The notes under the pieces are model-generated. The model was not told the DNA's origin. It saw only the letters and a list, made by a program, of their open reading frames with translations, and did not search any database. Both the position numbers and the translations under genes were made by a program. 7,955 nucleotides of DNA from Paracoccaceae bacterium. GTDB lineage: Bacteria; Pseudomonadota; Alphaproteobacteria; Rhodobacterales; Rhodobacteraceae. Where the stretch lies: the NCBI GenBank assembly GCA_023260935.1, contig JALQTL010000459.1, positions 1-7,955 of the forward strand, written 5' to 3'. Positions within the stretch are counted from its first letter, which is position 1. Each line of letters starts with the position of its first letter. Positions 1 through 6,235 of the stretch are shown piece after piece.

Positions 1-311
1 AACCGATTGCCAGCCTTGACCCGATGAATGCCCAGATCGTGATGGACGCACTGCGCCGCATCCACGAAGAAGACGGCCGCATGGTCATTGCCAACCTGCA
101 CACGCTTGATACCGCGCGCCGTTATTGCGACCGGGTGATCGGCATGCGCGACGGGCGCATCGTCTTTGACGGCACGCCCGACCAGCTTTCGACCGGGGTT
201 GCGCGCGACATCTATGGCGCCGACGCAAGCTTCAACGAAGCCGCCACCTCTACCGCCATTCCCGCCGATACGACCGCCGACCGCAGCTATGCCGAGGCGA
301 TGCTTTCCTGA
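1..311 (+). CDS. phnC: PhnC, phosphonate ABC transporter ATP-binding protein (3' part only)
   Basis: This is the last 102 codons of an ABC ATPase; the reading frame enters from the left edge at base 3, so the Walker A, signature and most of the Walker B regions are outside the window. The visible part opens with PIASLDP, the D-loop that follows Walker B. About 25 residues later comes IANLHTLDTA, which carries the switch (H-loop) histidine. The usual C-terminal tail RVIGMRDGRIVFDGTPDQL follows. PhnC hydrolyses ATP at the cytoplasmic face to drive phosphonate import. The assignment to PhnC rather than another importer ATPase rests on the next genes, phnD and two phnE genes, 49 bases downstream on the same strand. 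The last ~25 residues are rich in Ala and Thr and look poorly conserved. The ATG at base 24 is an internal Met, not a start. Confidence 0.93.
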   Translation, partial: PIASLDPMNAQIVMDALRRIHEEDGRMVIANLHTLDTARRYCDRVIGMRDGRIVFDGTPDQLSTGVARDIYGADASFNEAATSTAIPADTTADRSYAEAMLS

Positions 312-360
312 CTTCCCGCCCCCGTGCGCCCCGAACAGGCGCCAAACACATGGAGAGACC

Positions 361-1257
361 ATGAAGACGCTGCTTCTTGCCACCGCCCTGTCCACCGCCC
401 TTGCCGGCATCGCTTCGGCGCAGGAAATCACCCAGTTCAACATTGGCATCCTTGGTGGCGAAAACGCCCAGGACCGGATGACCAATACCGAATGCTTCCG
501 TGCCAAGGTCGAGGCAGAACTGGGCGTTCCGGTCAAGCTGTTCACCCCGGCCGATTATGACGGTGTGATCCAGGGCTTGCTGGGCGGCACGCTGGATTAT
601 GCCTGGCTGGGCGCATCTGGCTATGCCAAGACCTATCTGACCAACCCCGAAGCGGTTGATGTGGTCCTGACCAAGGAAAACCTTGACGGCACCACCGGCT
701 ATTATTCCATCGGCTTTGCCCGCAAGGATTCCGGCATCACCTCGATGGACGATGCCAAGGGCCGCAGCTTCGCCTTTGCCGACCCGAACTCCACCTCGGG
801 CTACCTTGTGCCGGGCGCCGAACTGATGGGCACCTATGGCAAGCTGGAAGACTACTTCTCTGAAGTGAAGATGTCGGGCGGCCATGAACAATCCATCGTC
901 GGCGTGGCCAATGGCGATTTCGATGCCGCCGTGGCTTGGGCCGATGGCCTTGGCAACTGGGAAGACGGGTTCAATTCCGGCGCCTTCCGCAAGGCGGCGG
1001 ATGCCGGCCTGGTTGACATGAACGACATCGTGGAAATCTGGCGCTCGAAGCTGATCCCCGAAGGCCCGATGGTGCTGCGCCGGTCGCTGCCGCAGGATGT
1101 GAAGGTCAAGATGACCAACCTGCTGGACACGATGTGGCAGACGGATCCCGAATGCGCCTACAACGTGGCTGCCGGCGATGCAAAGGACTTCGTCCCGGTG
1201 AAGCACGAAGACTATCTGGGCATCATCGCGGCCCGCAAGCTTCAGGAAGGCATGTAA
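361..1257 (+). CDS. phnD: PhnD, periplasmic phosphonate-binding protein
   Basis: This is the substrate-binding protein of the phosphonate ABC importer, 298 residues long. Residues 1-20 form a signal peptide: MK, then a hydrophobic run, then a likely signal peptidase cut after ASA before Q21. The mature protein starts with the family pattern FNIGILGGENAQDRM. DYDGVIQGLLGGTLDYAWLG (about residues 65-84) is typical of PhnD/SsuA/TauA-like binding proteins. DPNSTSGYLVP (141-151) carries the Ser/Thr cluster expected to hold the phosphonate oxygens, and H175 and the acidic residues around 186-195 are further ligand candidates by analogy with E. coli PhnD. ATG 361 was chosen because GGAGAG lies 3 bases upstream and the signal peptide begins there; an upstream in-frame extension to base 166 overlaps phnC and lacks such a sequence. 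Two cysteines, C45 and C265, could form a disulfide in the periplasm. Confidence 0.96.
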   Translation: MKTLLLATALSTALAGIASAQEITQFNIGILGGENAQDRMTNTECFRAKVEAELGVPVKLFTPADYDGVIQGLLGGTLDYAWLGASGYAKTYLTNPEAVDVVLTKENLDGTTGYYSIGFARKDSGITSMDDAKGRSFAFADPNSTSGYLVPGAELMGTYGKLEDYFSEVKMSGGHEQSIVGVANGDFDAAVAWADGLGNWEDGFNSGAFRKAADAGLVDMNDIVEIWRSKLIPEGPMVLRRSLPQDVKVKMTNLLDTMWQTDPECAYNVAAGDAKDFVPVKHEDYLGIIAARKLQEGM

Positions 1258-1274
1258 GAAATTCAACGCTTTCT

Positions 1275-1310
1275 GCCGGGTCGCCCCAGGGTGGCCCGGC
1301 AATTTCTTTG
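1275..1310 (+). promoter_or_regulatory. Strong hairpin between phnD and phnE1
   Basis: The 5' arm at 1275-1286 (GCCGGGTCGCCC) pairs with the 3' arm at 1289-1300 (GGGTGGCCCGGC) over 12 positions, two of them G-T wobbles, around a minimal CA loop. AATTTCTTT follows, an interrupted T-rich stretch rather than a clean U-tract. It lies 17 bases after the phnD stop and 20 bases before the phnE1 start. In many importer operons such a structure after the binding-protein gene protects the upstream mRNA or partly terminates transcription, so binding protein is made in excess over permease. Which mechanism applies here cannot be read from sequence. Confidence 0.7.
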
Positions 1311-1320
1311 GTGGGGGCAC

Positions 1321-2199
1321 ATGGTCGAGATCATCTATGGACCGCGGGGCGGCAAACGCCCAGATCTGACGAACGGCCATGAGGCCTATCTGGAAATGGT
1401 CCGCCGCAAGCGCATGTATGGCGGTCTGTTGCTGCTGGTGTTCATCGCGCTCATGGCCTCGGGGTGGAACCTTGCGGCAAGCCGCAATGCCGGGGGCTTC
1501 TGGAACGGGATCGGCAATGTCTTCGCCTTTCCGTCCGAGGTATTTGCCGAAGCCTGGGAAAAGCGCGCGCTGATCCCGGGACTGGTTGTCGAACATGTGC
1601 CGGCGCTGATCGAAACCATCAACATCGCGGCCGTTGCCACCATCCTTGGCGCCGCCGCGGCGGTGGTGATGTCGCTGCTGGCCACGCGCGGCCTTGCGCG
1701 CTGGCCCCGCGCGGTGCCGCTGTTTCGCCGCGCGATGGATGCGATGCGGGCCATTCCCGAAATCGTCATCGCGCTGGTCCTGATCTATATCCTTGGCGGC
1801 GGCCCGGTGCCTGCGGTGATTGCCATTGCGGTGCATACCGCCGGTGCCCTTGGAAAGCTGTTTTCCGAAGTGGCCGAAAACGCCGATCTGAAGCCGGTCG
1901 AGGGGCTTCAATCGGTGGGCGCCAACTGGACACAGCGGATGTGGCTGGGGGTGATCCCGCAGGTTGCCCCCAACTGGCTGTCTTACGGGCTTTTGCGCTT
2001 TGAAATCAACGTACGGGCCAGTGCCATCCTTGGCTTCGTGGGCGAAGGCGGGATCGGCTATGACCTGAAGATCGCGATGCAATGGGGGCAGGGCCGCTAC
2101 GATGATGTGGTGGCGATCTTCCTGCTTCTTTTTCTGGCCATCGTGGTGATCGACCGCACCTCGGACCATTTCCGCCACCGCATCGTGAAGGGGCACTGA
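1321..2199 (+). CDS. phnE: PhnE1, phosphonate ABC transporter permease (short type)
   Basis: This 292-residue inner-membrane permease forms part of the phosphonate channel. A cytoplasmic N-terminus is followed by TM1 at about 35-51. After a short external segment (about 52-90) come hydrophobic segments near 97-120, 141-177, 217-240 and 262-278. The EAA loop that docks on PhnC spans about 183-215, with EVAENADLKPVEGLQSVGAN and the downstream GVIPQVAP. ATG 1321 was preferred because GTGGGGG lies just upstream and MVEIIYGPRGG reads like a family N-terminus; an in-frame GTG at 1291 would start inside the preceding hairpin. The stop is one base before the phnE2 start, so the two permeases are probably translationally coupled and act as a heterodimer. 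Confidence 0.95.
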   Translation: MVEIIYGPRGGKRPDLTNGHEAYLEMVRRKRMYGGLLLLVFIALMASGWNLAASRNAGGFWNGIGNVFAFPSEVFAEAWEKRALIPGLVVEHVPALIETINIAAVATILGAAAAVVMSLLATRGLARWPRAVPLFRRAMDAMRAIPEIVIALVLIYILGGGPVPAVIAIAVHTAGALGKLFSEVAENADLKPVEGLQSVGANWTQRMWLGVIPQVAPNWLSYGLLRFEINVRASAILGFVGEGGIGYDLKIAMQWGQGRYDDVVAIFLLLFLAIVVIDRTSDHFRHRIVKGH

Positions 2200-2200
2200 C

Positions 2201-3520
2201 ATGGCCATGCTGGATGCCACCCTGACCGATATGGTCACCCGCAGTTTCCTTCGTCGCCGCCTGATTGCCTTTGCCGTGCCTTTGGCCGTGCTGGCCTATC
2301 TGGTCTATACCGCCGTCGCCTTCGATCTGGCCGGGCTTGCCAGCCGCGCGCGGATGGATAACGCGGCCATCCTGATGTCAGACTTCGTCAGTCACAAGGT
2401 CCATGTCACGCGCGACAATCGCAATGGCCAGGTGACGGCCTCGGTCGAGGGCGAGAACAAGGGCGCCTATCCCGCCGGAACTTTCCCCGACTGGGTTTCC
2501 GCCTCTGACGCAGAGACAGTCATCGATCTGGGTGGCGGCCATGTCGTCACCTATGATGCCGCGGGCGGACGCTATGTTGTGCCGGGTTATGGCGTGATCG
2601 ATATCCGCCCCGAAGCGAACCGCCTGATCCTGACCGCACCCGAACCGCTGCCCGACTGGATCAACGCATCGGACACGCGGGTGACGGTCACCACCGATGC
2701 CGGGCGGTTCACCTACACCCGGTCCCGCGTGGAAACCTTCCGCTATTTCGCGGGGTGGGAGCTGTTCTTCTTCACGCTCGACAGCCCCTTTGCGGGCAAG
2801 GGCATTGGCGATCTGGCTGCCCTTGCGCTTTGGGGCGACCGTGTCGATCCTGCGCGGCCCAATATCGTGGCGATGGTTTCCGATGTCTGGAACAACAAGA
2901 TGTGGCGGCACGGCGATGTCGCCTGGGCGCTGTTCGAAACAGTGCTGATGGCGTTTCTGGGTACCATGGGGGCGGCGCTTGTGGCGCTACCCCTGGGGTT
3001 TGCCGCGGCGCGCAACTTCAACCCCATCGTCCCCCTGCGCGGGCTGATCCGGCGGGTTTTCGATTTCGTGCGCGGTGTGGACGGGCTGATCTGGACCATC
3101 ATCCTCAGCCGCGCCTTCGGTCCGGGGCCGATGACCGGGTCGCTGGCCATTCTGCTGACTGACAGCGGCAGTTTCGGCAAGCTGTTTTCCGAGGCGCTGG
3201 AAAACATCGATGAAAAGCAGGTGGAGGGCATCCGCTCTACCGGGGCGAACGGCCTGCTGCGCGCCCGTTTCGGGGTGATCCCGCAGGTCACGCCGGTGCT
3301 GCTGAGCCAGGTTCTGTATTTCCTTGAATCGAATACCCGCAGCGCCACCGTGATCGGGGCGATCGTTGGCGGCGGCATCGGGCTGATGCTGACGCAAGCC
3401 ATTCAGACCCAGAAGGACTGGGAGGAAGTGGCCTATTACATCACCCTGATCGTGCTGATGGTCATGGCGATGGACAGCCTTTCGGGCTGGCTGCGCCGCA
3501 AACTGATCAAGGGGGCCTGA
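2201..3520 (+). CDS. phnE: PhnE2, phosphonate ABC transporter permease with enlarged periplasmic domain
   Basis: This second PhnE has 439 residues, about 150 more than PhnE1. TM1 lies at about 21-40. A long hydrophilic, presumably periplasmic region of roughly 190 residues (about 45-235) follows, and then the membrane core from about 241. The EAA loop is near 329-363, with EALENIDEKQVEGIRSTGAN and GVIPQVTP, closely matching that of PhnE1. The C-terminal part, NTRSATVIGAIVGGGIG, is typical of the PhnE family. The periplasmic region contains a weak internal duplication (PDWVSASD at 96 and PDWINASD at 151). GAAGGGG, overlapping the end of phnE1, can serve as the ribosome site for ATG 2201; ATG 2207 is a possible alternative. 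The protein probably pairs with PhnE1 and PhnC. Confidence 0.95.
   Translation: MAMLDATLTDMVTRSFLRRRLIAFAVPLAVLAYLVYTAVAFDLAGLASRARMDNAAILMSDFVSHKVHVTRDNRNGQVTASVEGENKGAYPAGTFPDWVSASDAETVIDLGGGHVVTYDAAGGRYVVPGYGVIDIRPEANRLILTAPEPLPDWINASDTRVTVTTDAGRFTYTRSRVETFRYFAGWELFFFTLDSPFAGKGIGDLAALALWGDRVDPARPNIVAMVSDVWNNKMWRHGDVAWALFETVLMAFLGTMGAALVALPLGFAAARNFNPIVPLRGLIRRVFDFVRGVDGLIWTIILSRAFGPGPMTGSLAILLTDSGSFGKLFSEALENIDEKQVEGIRSTGANGLLRARFGVIPQVTPVLLSQVLYFLESNTRSATVIGAIVGGGIGLMLTQAIQTQKDWEEVAYYITLIVLMVMAMDSLSGWLRRKLIKGA
2486..2722 (+). repeat. Internal duplicated module in the PhnE2 periplasmic domain (protein level)
   Basis: Two segments of about 24 residues, encoded at 2486-2557 and 2651-2722, start with PDWVSASD and PDWINASD (6 of 8 identical) and continue with similar strand-like patterns ending near a G...TY motif. 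The repeat unit is about 55 residues. The DNA has diverged, so this is an old duplication within the domain, or possibly convergence of a short motif. Confidence 0.4.
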
Positions 3521-3522
3521 AG

Positions 3523-4140
3523 ATGCCAAGGCTTTCGGCCGAAACCCCGCTGGTCCATCCCGGCTGCCAGATCGTCAATTCCACCTTCGGCGGCTGGTGC
3601 GAGGTGGGCGAGGGCAGCCGCGTCCTGAACAGCCGCTTTGAGGATTACGCCTATTGCGACCGCCAGTCCGATATTGCCAATACCACGGTGGGAAAGTTCG
3701 CCAATATTGCCGCGATGACGCGGATCGGGCCGACGGATCACCCGATGGATCACGCCAGCTTGCACCATTTCCTCTATCGGTCCAGCTATTACTGGGACGA
3801 TGCCGAAGATGACGCGGACTTCTTTGCCCGCCGGTCGGCCCGGCGCACGGTGATCGGGCCGGATACCTGGATCGGCCATGGCGCGATCGTCAAGCCCGAT
3901 GTCACGCTGGGCGCGGGCAGCATCGTCGCCTCGGGGGCGGTGGTGACGCGTGATGTGCCGCCCTACATGATCGTGGCGGGCACGCCGGCCAGCCCCTTGC
4001 GTCCGCGCTTTGCCCCCGCAATTGCCGACCGGCTGATGGCACTGGCATGGTGGGATTGGGGCCATGACCGCCTGCGTCAGGCACTGCCCGATTTTCGCAG
4101 CCTGAAGGCCGAGGCATTCCTCGAAAAATACGGCGGCTGA
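3523..4140 (+). CDS. Hexapeptide-repeat acyltransferase of the phn locus (XAT-like), substrate unknown
   Basis: This 205-residue protein is a left-handed beta-helix transferase. Hexapeptide turns are visible at residues 8-70 (for example IVNSTF, VLNSRF, IANTTVGKFANI) and again at 109-152 (VIGPDTWIGHGAIV, VTLGAGSIVASGAVV, YMIVAGTP). Between them a loop (about 71-108) contains TDHP with H73, placed like the catalytic histidine of xenobiotic acetyltransferases of the CatB/Vat type. The C-terminus has WWDW (176-179), also characteristic of that group. Members in phn operons are annotated as phosphonate-metabolism hexapeptide transferases. The acyl acceptor is not established; it may act on aminoalkylphosphonates, much as the unrelated PhnO does, but that is inference. 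Start 3523 follows the phnE2 stop by 2 bases, with AAGGGGG upstream, so it belongs to the phnCDE transcript. Confidence 0.88.
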   Translation: MPRLSAETPLVHPGCQIVNSTFGGWCEVGEGSRVLNSRFEDYAYCDRQSDIANTTVGKFANIAAMTRIGPTDHPMDHASLHHFLYRSSYYWDDAEDDADFFARRSARRTVIGPDTWIGHGAIVKPDVTLGAGSIVASGAVVTRDVPPYMIVAGTPASPLRPRFAPAIADRLMALAWWDWGHDRLRQALPDFRSLKAEAFLEKYGG

Positions 4141-4152
4141 TTTATTCCGCCG
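4124..4152 (-). terminator. Probable intrinsic terminator of phnM, inside the 3' end of the acyltransferase gene
   Basis: Read on the minus strand, CGGCGG (4152-4147), a 10-base loop AATAAATCAG and CCGCCG (4136-4131) form a perfect 6-bp GC stem, followed at once by TATTTTT (4130-4124). The loop holds both opposing stop codons. On the plus strand the same stem is not followed by a T-tract, so it should work only for phnM transcription. The stem is short, which is the main doubt. Confidence 0.6.
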
Positions 4153-5323
4153 CCAGCCGCATTACGGCGTGCTTTCCCATCAGCCGCAAGGCAACGTCGC
4201 CACTGGCAAAGGCAAGGCGCCCGCCGCAGAAGGTGGCACAGATGGTCCGCGTTTCGGGATTCATGATCACCAGATCGGCCCGCTGCCCGGGTGCAATCCG
4301 CCCGCGGTCAGAAAGGCCCATGATCCGGGCCGGCGCGGCCGAAATCATTTCCCACGCCCGGGCAAGGTTGCACAGGCCCAGATCGGCCAGCCGCCACGCC
4401 GCCAGCGGCAGGGCCGGCAGGTGGTAATCCGACACCAGCGCATCGCACAGGCCTTCGCGGATCAGGTCCACCGCAGCAATATTGCCGGACTGGCTGCCCC
4501 CGCGCACTACATTCGGCGCCCCCATCAGGATCGGGTCGCCCATGGCGCGCGCCGCCGCCGCAGCGCGCCTGTTCAGCGGAAACTCGGCAATCCGCGCGCC
4601 GATCATGGAATAGAACTCGCGGGTTTCGGCATTGGGATCGTCATGGCTGCCAAAGCGGATACCCAGCCGGTCAAACCCTTGCGCCAGGGTGCACAGGCTG
4701 CGCGGAACGGCCCGCGCACCTGCCTTTGCCGCGGCCAGACGCGCTTCCAGTTCATGCCCGGCAAGGCCCAGCTTTCGCGCCCACAGGGAAAAAGCTTCGG
4801 GCTGGACGCGGCGCATCTGTTCGCCGTCGTCAAGGTGATCGTTGAAGATCGCGTAATCCAGCCCGAAGTGATTGGCCACTTGCAACAGACGCGGGACCGC
4901 TTCGACGAAATGGGTTTCCACCCGCAGCTGCACGCGCTGATCGGTCAGCGCCAGGGGGCGGTGATCTGCCACCGCCTGCAGCACGGCCTCGGCCATTTCG
5001 GGGCCCCGGTGGCCACCTTCCCAGCTCCACCCCTGGGCCAGCCACAGCGTGGTGACGCCCTGCGCCGCCGCCTCGCGGTCATAGGATGCAATGCCCGCAC
5101 TGACGGGAAAGGCGGCTGTCGGGCGGGGGCGGATGTGATGTTCAAACCCGTCACCATGCAGGTCGATGATGCCGGGCAGGATCAGATAGCCCGAAAGGTC
5201 CACCTCGGCCCCGCCCGATGACGCGATCACCCCTCCGGCGATACACACACAGCTGTCGGCAAGCTGGCCGTCGATCAGGGTCTTTGCGCCGGTCAGGCGA
5301 AGGGGCGGCAGGTGATCGGGCAT
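4142..5323 (-). CDS. phnM: PhnM, alpha-D-ribose 1-methylphosphonate 5-triphosphate diphosphatase
   Basis: PhnM is a cytoplasmic amidohydrolase-superfamily enzyme that removes pyrophosphate from ribose 1-phosphonate 5-triphosphate, giving the 5-phosphate used by PhnJ. With the ATG at 5323 it has 393 residues, close to the usual family size. GYLILPGIIDLHGDGFEHH (45-63) holds the first metal-binding motif (H56, D58). Further metal or catalytic candidates lie in VETHFVE (135-141), FNDHLDDG (160-167), GSHDDP (225-230) and VSDYHLP (297-303, D299). APGQRADLVIMN near 344-355 is the usual C-terminal beta-sandwich signature. An in-frame TTG at 5377 would add 18 residues; I prefer the ATG because GGACGGAC precedes it and the family N-terminal beta-strand starts soon after. 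It lies 84 bases downstream of phnF and probably shares its transcript. Confidence 0.94.
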   Translation of the reverse strand: MPDHLPPLRLTGAKTLIDGQLADSCVCIAGGVIASSGGAEVDLSGYLILPGIIDLHGDGFEHHIRPRPTAAFPVSAGIASYDREAAAQGVTTLWLAQGWSWEGGHRGPEMAEAVLQAVADHRPLALTDQRVQLRVETHFVEAVPRLLQVANHFGLDYAIFNDHLDDGEQMRRVQPEAFSLWARKLGLAGHELEARLAAAKAGARAVPRSLCTLAQGFDRLGIRFGSHDDPNAETREFYSMIGARIAEFPLNRRAAAAARAMGDPILMGAPNVVRGGSQSGNIAAVDLIREGLCDALVSDYHLPALPLAAWRLADLGLCNLARAWEMISAAPARIMGLSDRGRIAPGQRADLVIMNPETRTICATFCGGRLAFASGDVALRLMGKHAVMRLAAE

Positions 5324-5407
5324 GTGTCCGTCCGGCAAATGAGGGGTAATGGCGTTGTGGATAACTTTCTCAGGCAACGCCCGTATGACAGCGGCGGATT
5401 ATCCTTT
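5324..5407 (-). promoter_or_regulatory. phnF-phnM gap with a Pho-box half-site and a perfect DnaA-box 9-mer
   Basis: On the minus strand the gap contains CTGTCAT (5391-5385), identical to one half of the PhoB box. The second half at the expected 11-base spacing, GCGTTGC (5380-5374), matches poorly (3 of 7). Ten bases further is TTATCCACA (5364-5356), the strict E. coli DnaA box. No convincing -10/-35 pair was seen. The gap may hold a weak phnM promoter or simply be a spacer within a phnF-phnM transcript. Confidence 0.25.
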
Positions 5408-6118
5408 TCATTCTGGCGTGACGGTCAGTGTCACCCGGTCGCCTGCAAACCATGTGGTGCCGAATTCCACCGGATCGCCCGCCGCATCCACGTTGATGGC
5501 GACCGATCGCAGGATCGGCGCCGCCTCGGGCACCCGCAGTTGCAGCGCCATCACGGATCGCGCCAGCTTTGCCGTGATCCTGGTTTCGCGCCTTGTGTAA
5601 TCCGCCACCCCGCAGGCCGCCAAAGCCTGGGTGATGGAAGGTGTCTCGGCCATGGCCTTGGGAAAATCCGGCAGGCGCGCGGCCGGAAAGACGGAGCGGA
5701 ACACCGCCAGCGGCACCCCGTCAGCCAGCGAGATGCCTTCGACGACATGCACCCTGTCACCGGCCAGCAGCGCCAGTGCCTCGGCCTCCCGTGCATCGGC
5801 GGCACGGGTTTCGATCCGCGTGATCTGGCGCGAGGCTGACCGGCCCGAGGCGGCGACATTCTCACGAAACCGGGTCCGGCGGGAAAGCGGATAATCCGTG
5901 GGGCGCGCGGAAACGAAGACGCCGGCGCCACGCCGCGGATGCACCAGCCCTGCGCTGGCCAGATCGGCAAGCGCGTGCCGCACTGTATGGCGGTTCACAC
6001 CAAAGCGCGCGGCAAGCTCGGCTTCGGTCGGCAGTTTGTCGCCGGGGCTGTAGCGGCCTTCGCGGATATCGGCGGTCAGGGCGGTGGCGATGTCTTTCCA
6101 AAGGCTGGTGCGGGTCAT
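5408..6118 (-). CDS. phnF: PhnF, GntR-family (HutC/FarR type) regulator of phosphonate genes
   Basis: This 236-residue regulator has a GntR winged helix at about residues 5-70: LWKDIATALTADIREGRYSP, then GDKLPTEAELAARFGVNRHT with the recognition helix, and the wing GLVHPRRGAGVFV. A UTRA ligand-binding domain covers about 86-233, with the typical VHVVEGISLADGVPLAV and VEFGTTWFAGDRV. The family represses phosphonate genes and is released by a phosphonate- or phosphate-related ligand; the ligand here is unknown. The start is uncertain: ATG 6118 gives MTRTSLW, as in relatives, while ATG 6133 adds five residues. Neither has a clear ribosome site, and the 6133 start codon would overlap the Pho-box-like element. 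The gene is divergent from phnG and lies upstream of phnM. Confidence 0.93.
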   Translation of the reverse strand: MTRTSLWKDIATALTADIREGRYSPGDKLPTEAELAARFGVNRHTVRHALADLASAGLVHPRRGAGVFVSARPTDYPLSRRTRFRENVAASGRSASRQITRIETRAADAREAEALALLAGDRVHVVEGISLADGVPLAVFRSVFPAARLPDFPKAMAETPSITQALAACGVADYTRRETRITAKLARSVMALQLRVPEAAPILRSVAINVDAAGDPVEFGTTWFAGDRVTLTVTPE

Positions 6119-6126
6119 CCGGGCTG

Positions 6127-6144
6127 CTGTCATCCAAATTTCAC
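6127..6144 (+). promoter_or_regulatory. Pho-box-like element (PhoB site) upstream of phnG
   Basis: CTGTCAT (6127-6133), a 4-base spacer CCAA and ATTTCAC (6138-6144) match the direct-repeat PhoB box, CTGTCAT-N4-CTGTCAY, at 7/7 and 5/7 positions with the correct 11-base period. It points toward phnG, whose start is 91 bases downstream, and overlaps the first codons of the phnF leader. This would put phnGHI under phosphate-starvation control. No clear -10 lies about 10 bases after it, which lowers confidence. Confidence 0.5.
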
Positions 6145-6184
6145 GAAAAGCTTCTTGAGGGGGCGCGAGGTCTGCGATAAGGAT

Positions 6185-6212
6185 TTGTCTAGTTGTATAG
6201 TATGCTGGACAA
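6185..6212 (+). promoter_or_regulatory. Probable PhnF operator cluster overlapping a candidate -10 box
   Basis: Three 8-base half-sites of the type bound by HutC-family GntR regulators are packed here: TTGTCTAG (6185-6192) and TTGTATAG (6193-6200) in tandem, then CTGGACAA (6205-6212), the inverse of the first at 7 of 8 positions. The outer two form an inverted repeat with a 12-base spacer. TATAGT at 6196-6201 could be the -10 of a phnG promoter, so a bound repressor would block polymerase. The -35 is not convincing. The adjacent phnF gene makes PhnF the natural ligand of this site. Confidence 0.5.
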
Positions 6213-6235
6213 CCCGGCAAGATGTCGAGGACCGG

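Noticed and set aside
312..360. The phnC-phnD gap was checked for a promoter or terminator.
   Set aside because: Only the phnD ribosome site is evident; no -10/-35 pair or hairpin with a T-tract was seen.
250..2238. A 662-codon open frame on the minus strand opposite phnD and phnE1.
   Set aside because: It is rich in His, Gln, Arg and Gly with no recognisable domain, and lies antisense to well-conserved genes. Long antisense frames are expected in high-GC DNA with G/C-biased third positions.
2373..2395. Repeated GTCA motifs resembling a Pho box within phnE2.
   Set aside because: The spacing is 10, not 11, bases, the flanking positions match poorly, and it lies inside a coding region with no start downstream.
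4169..5221. A 350-codon plus-strand open frame opposite phnM.
   Set aside because: The composition is that of a shadow frame (Gln, Arg, His, Gly) with no family features, while phnM on the other strand has metal-binding motifs throughout.
5939..6235. Open plus-strand extension of the phnG frame upstream of ATG 6236.
   Set aside because: It crosses the control region and is antisense to the phnF winged helix; ATG 6236 has GAGG at proper spacing and gives the family length.
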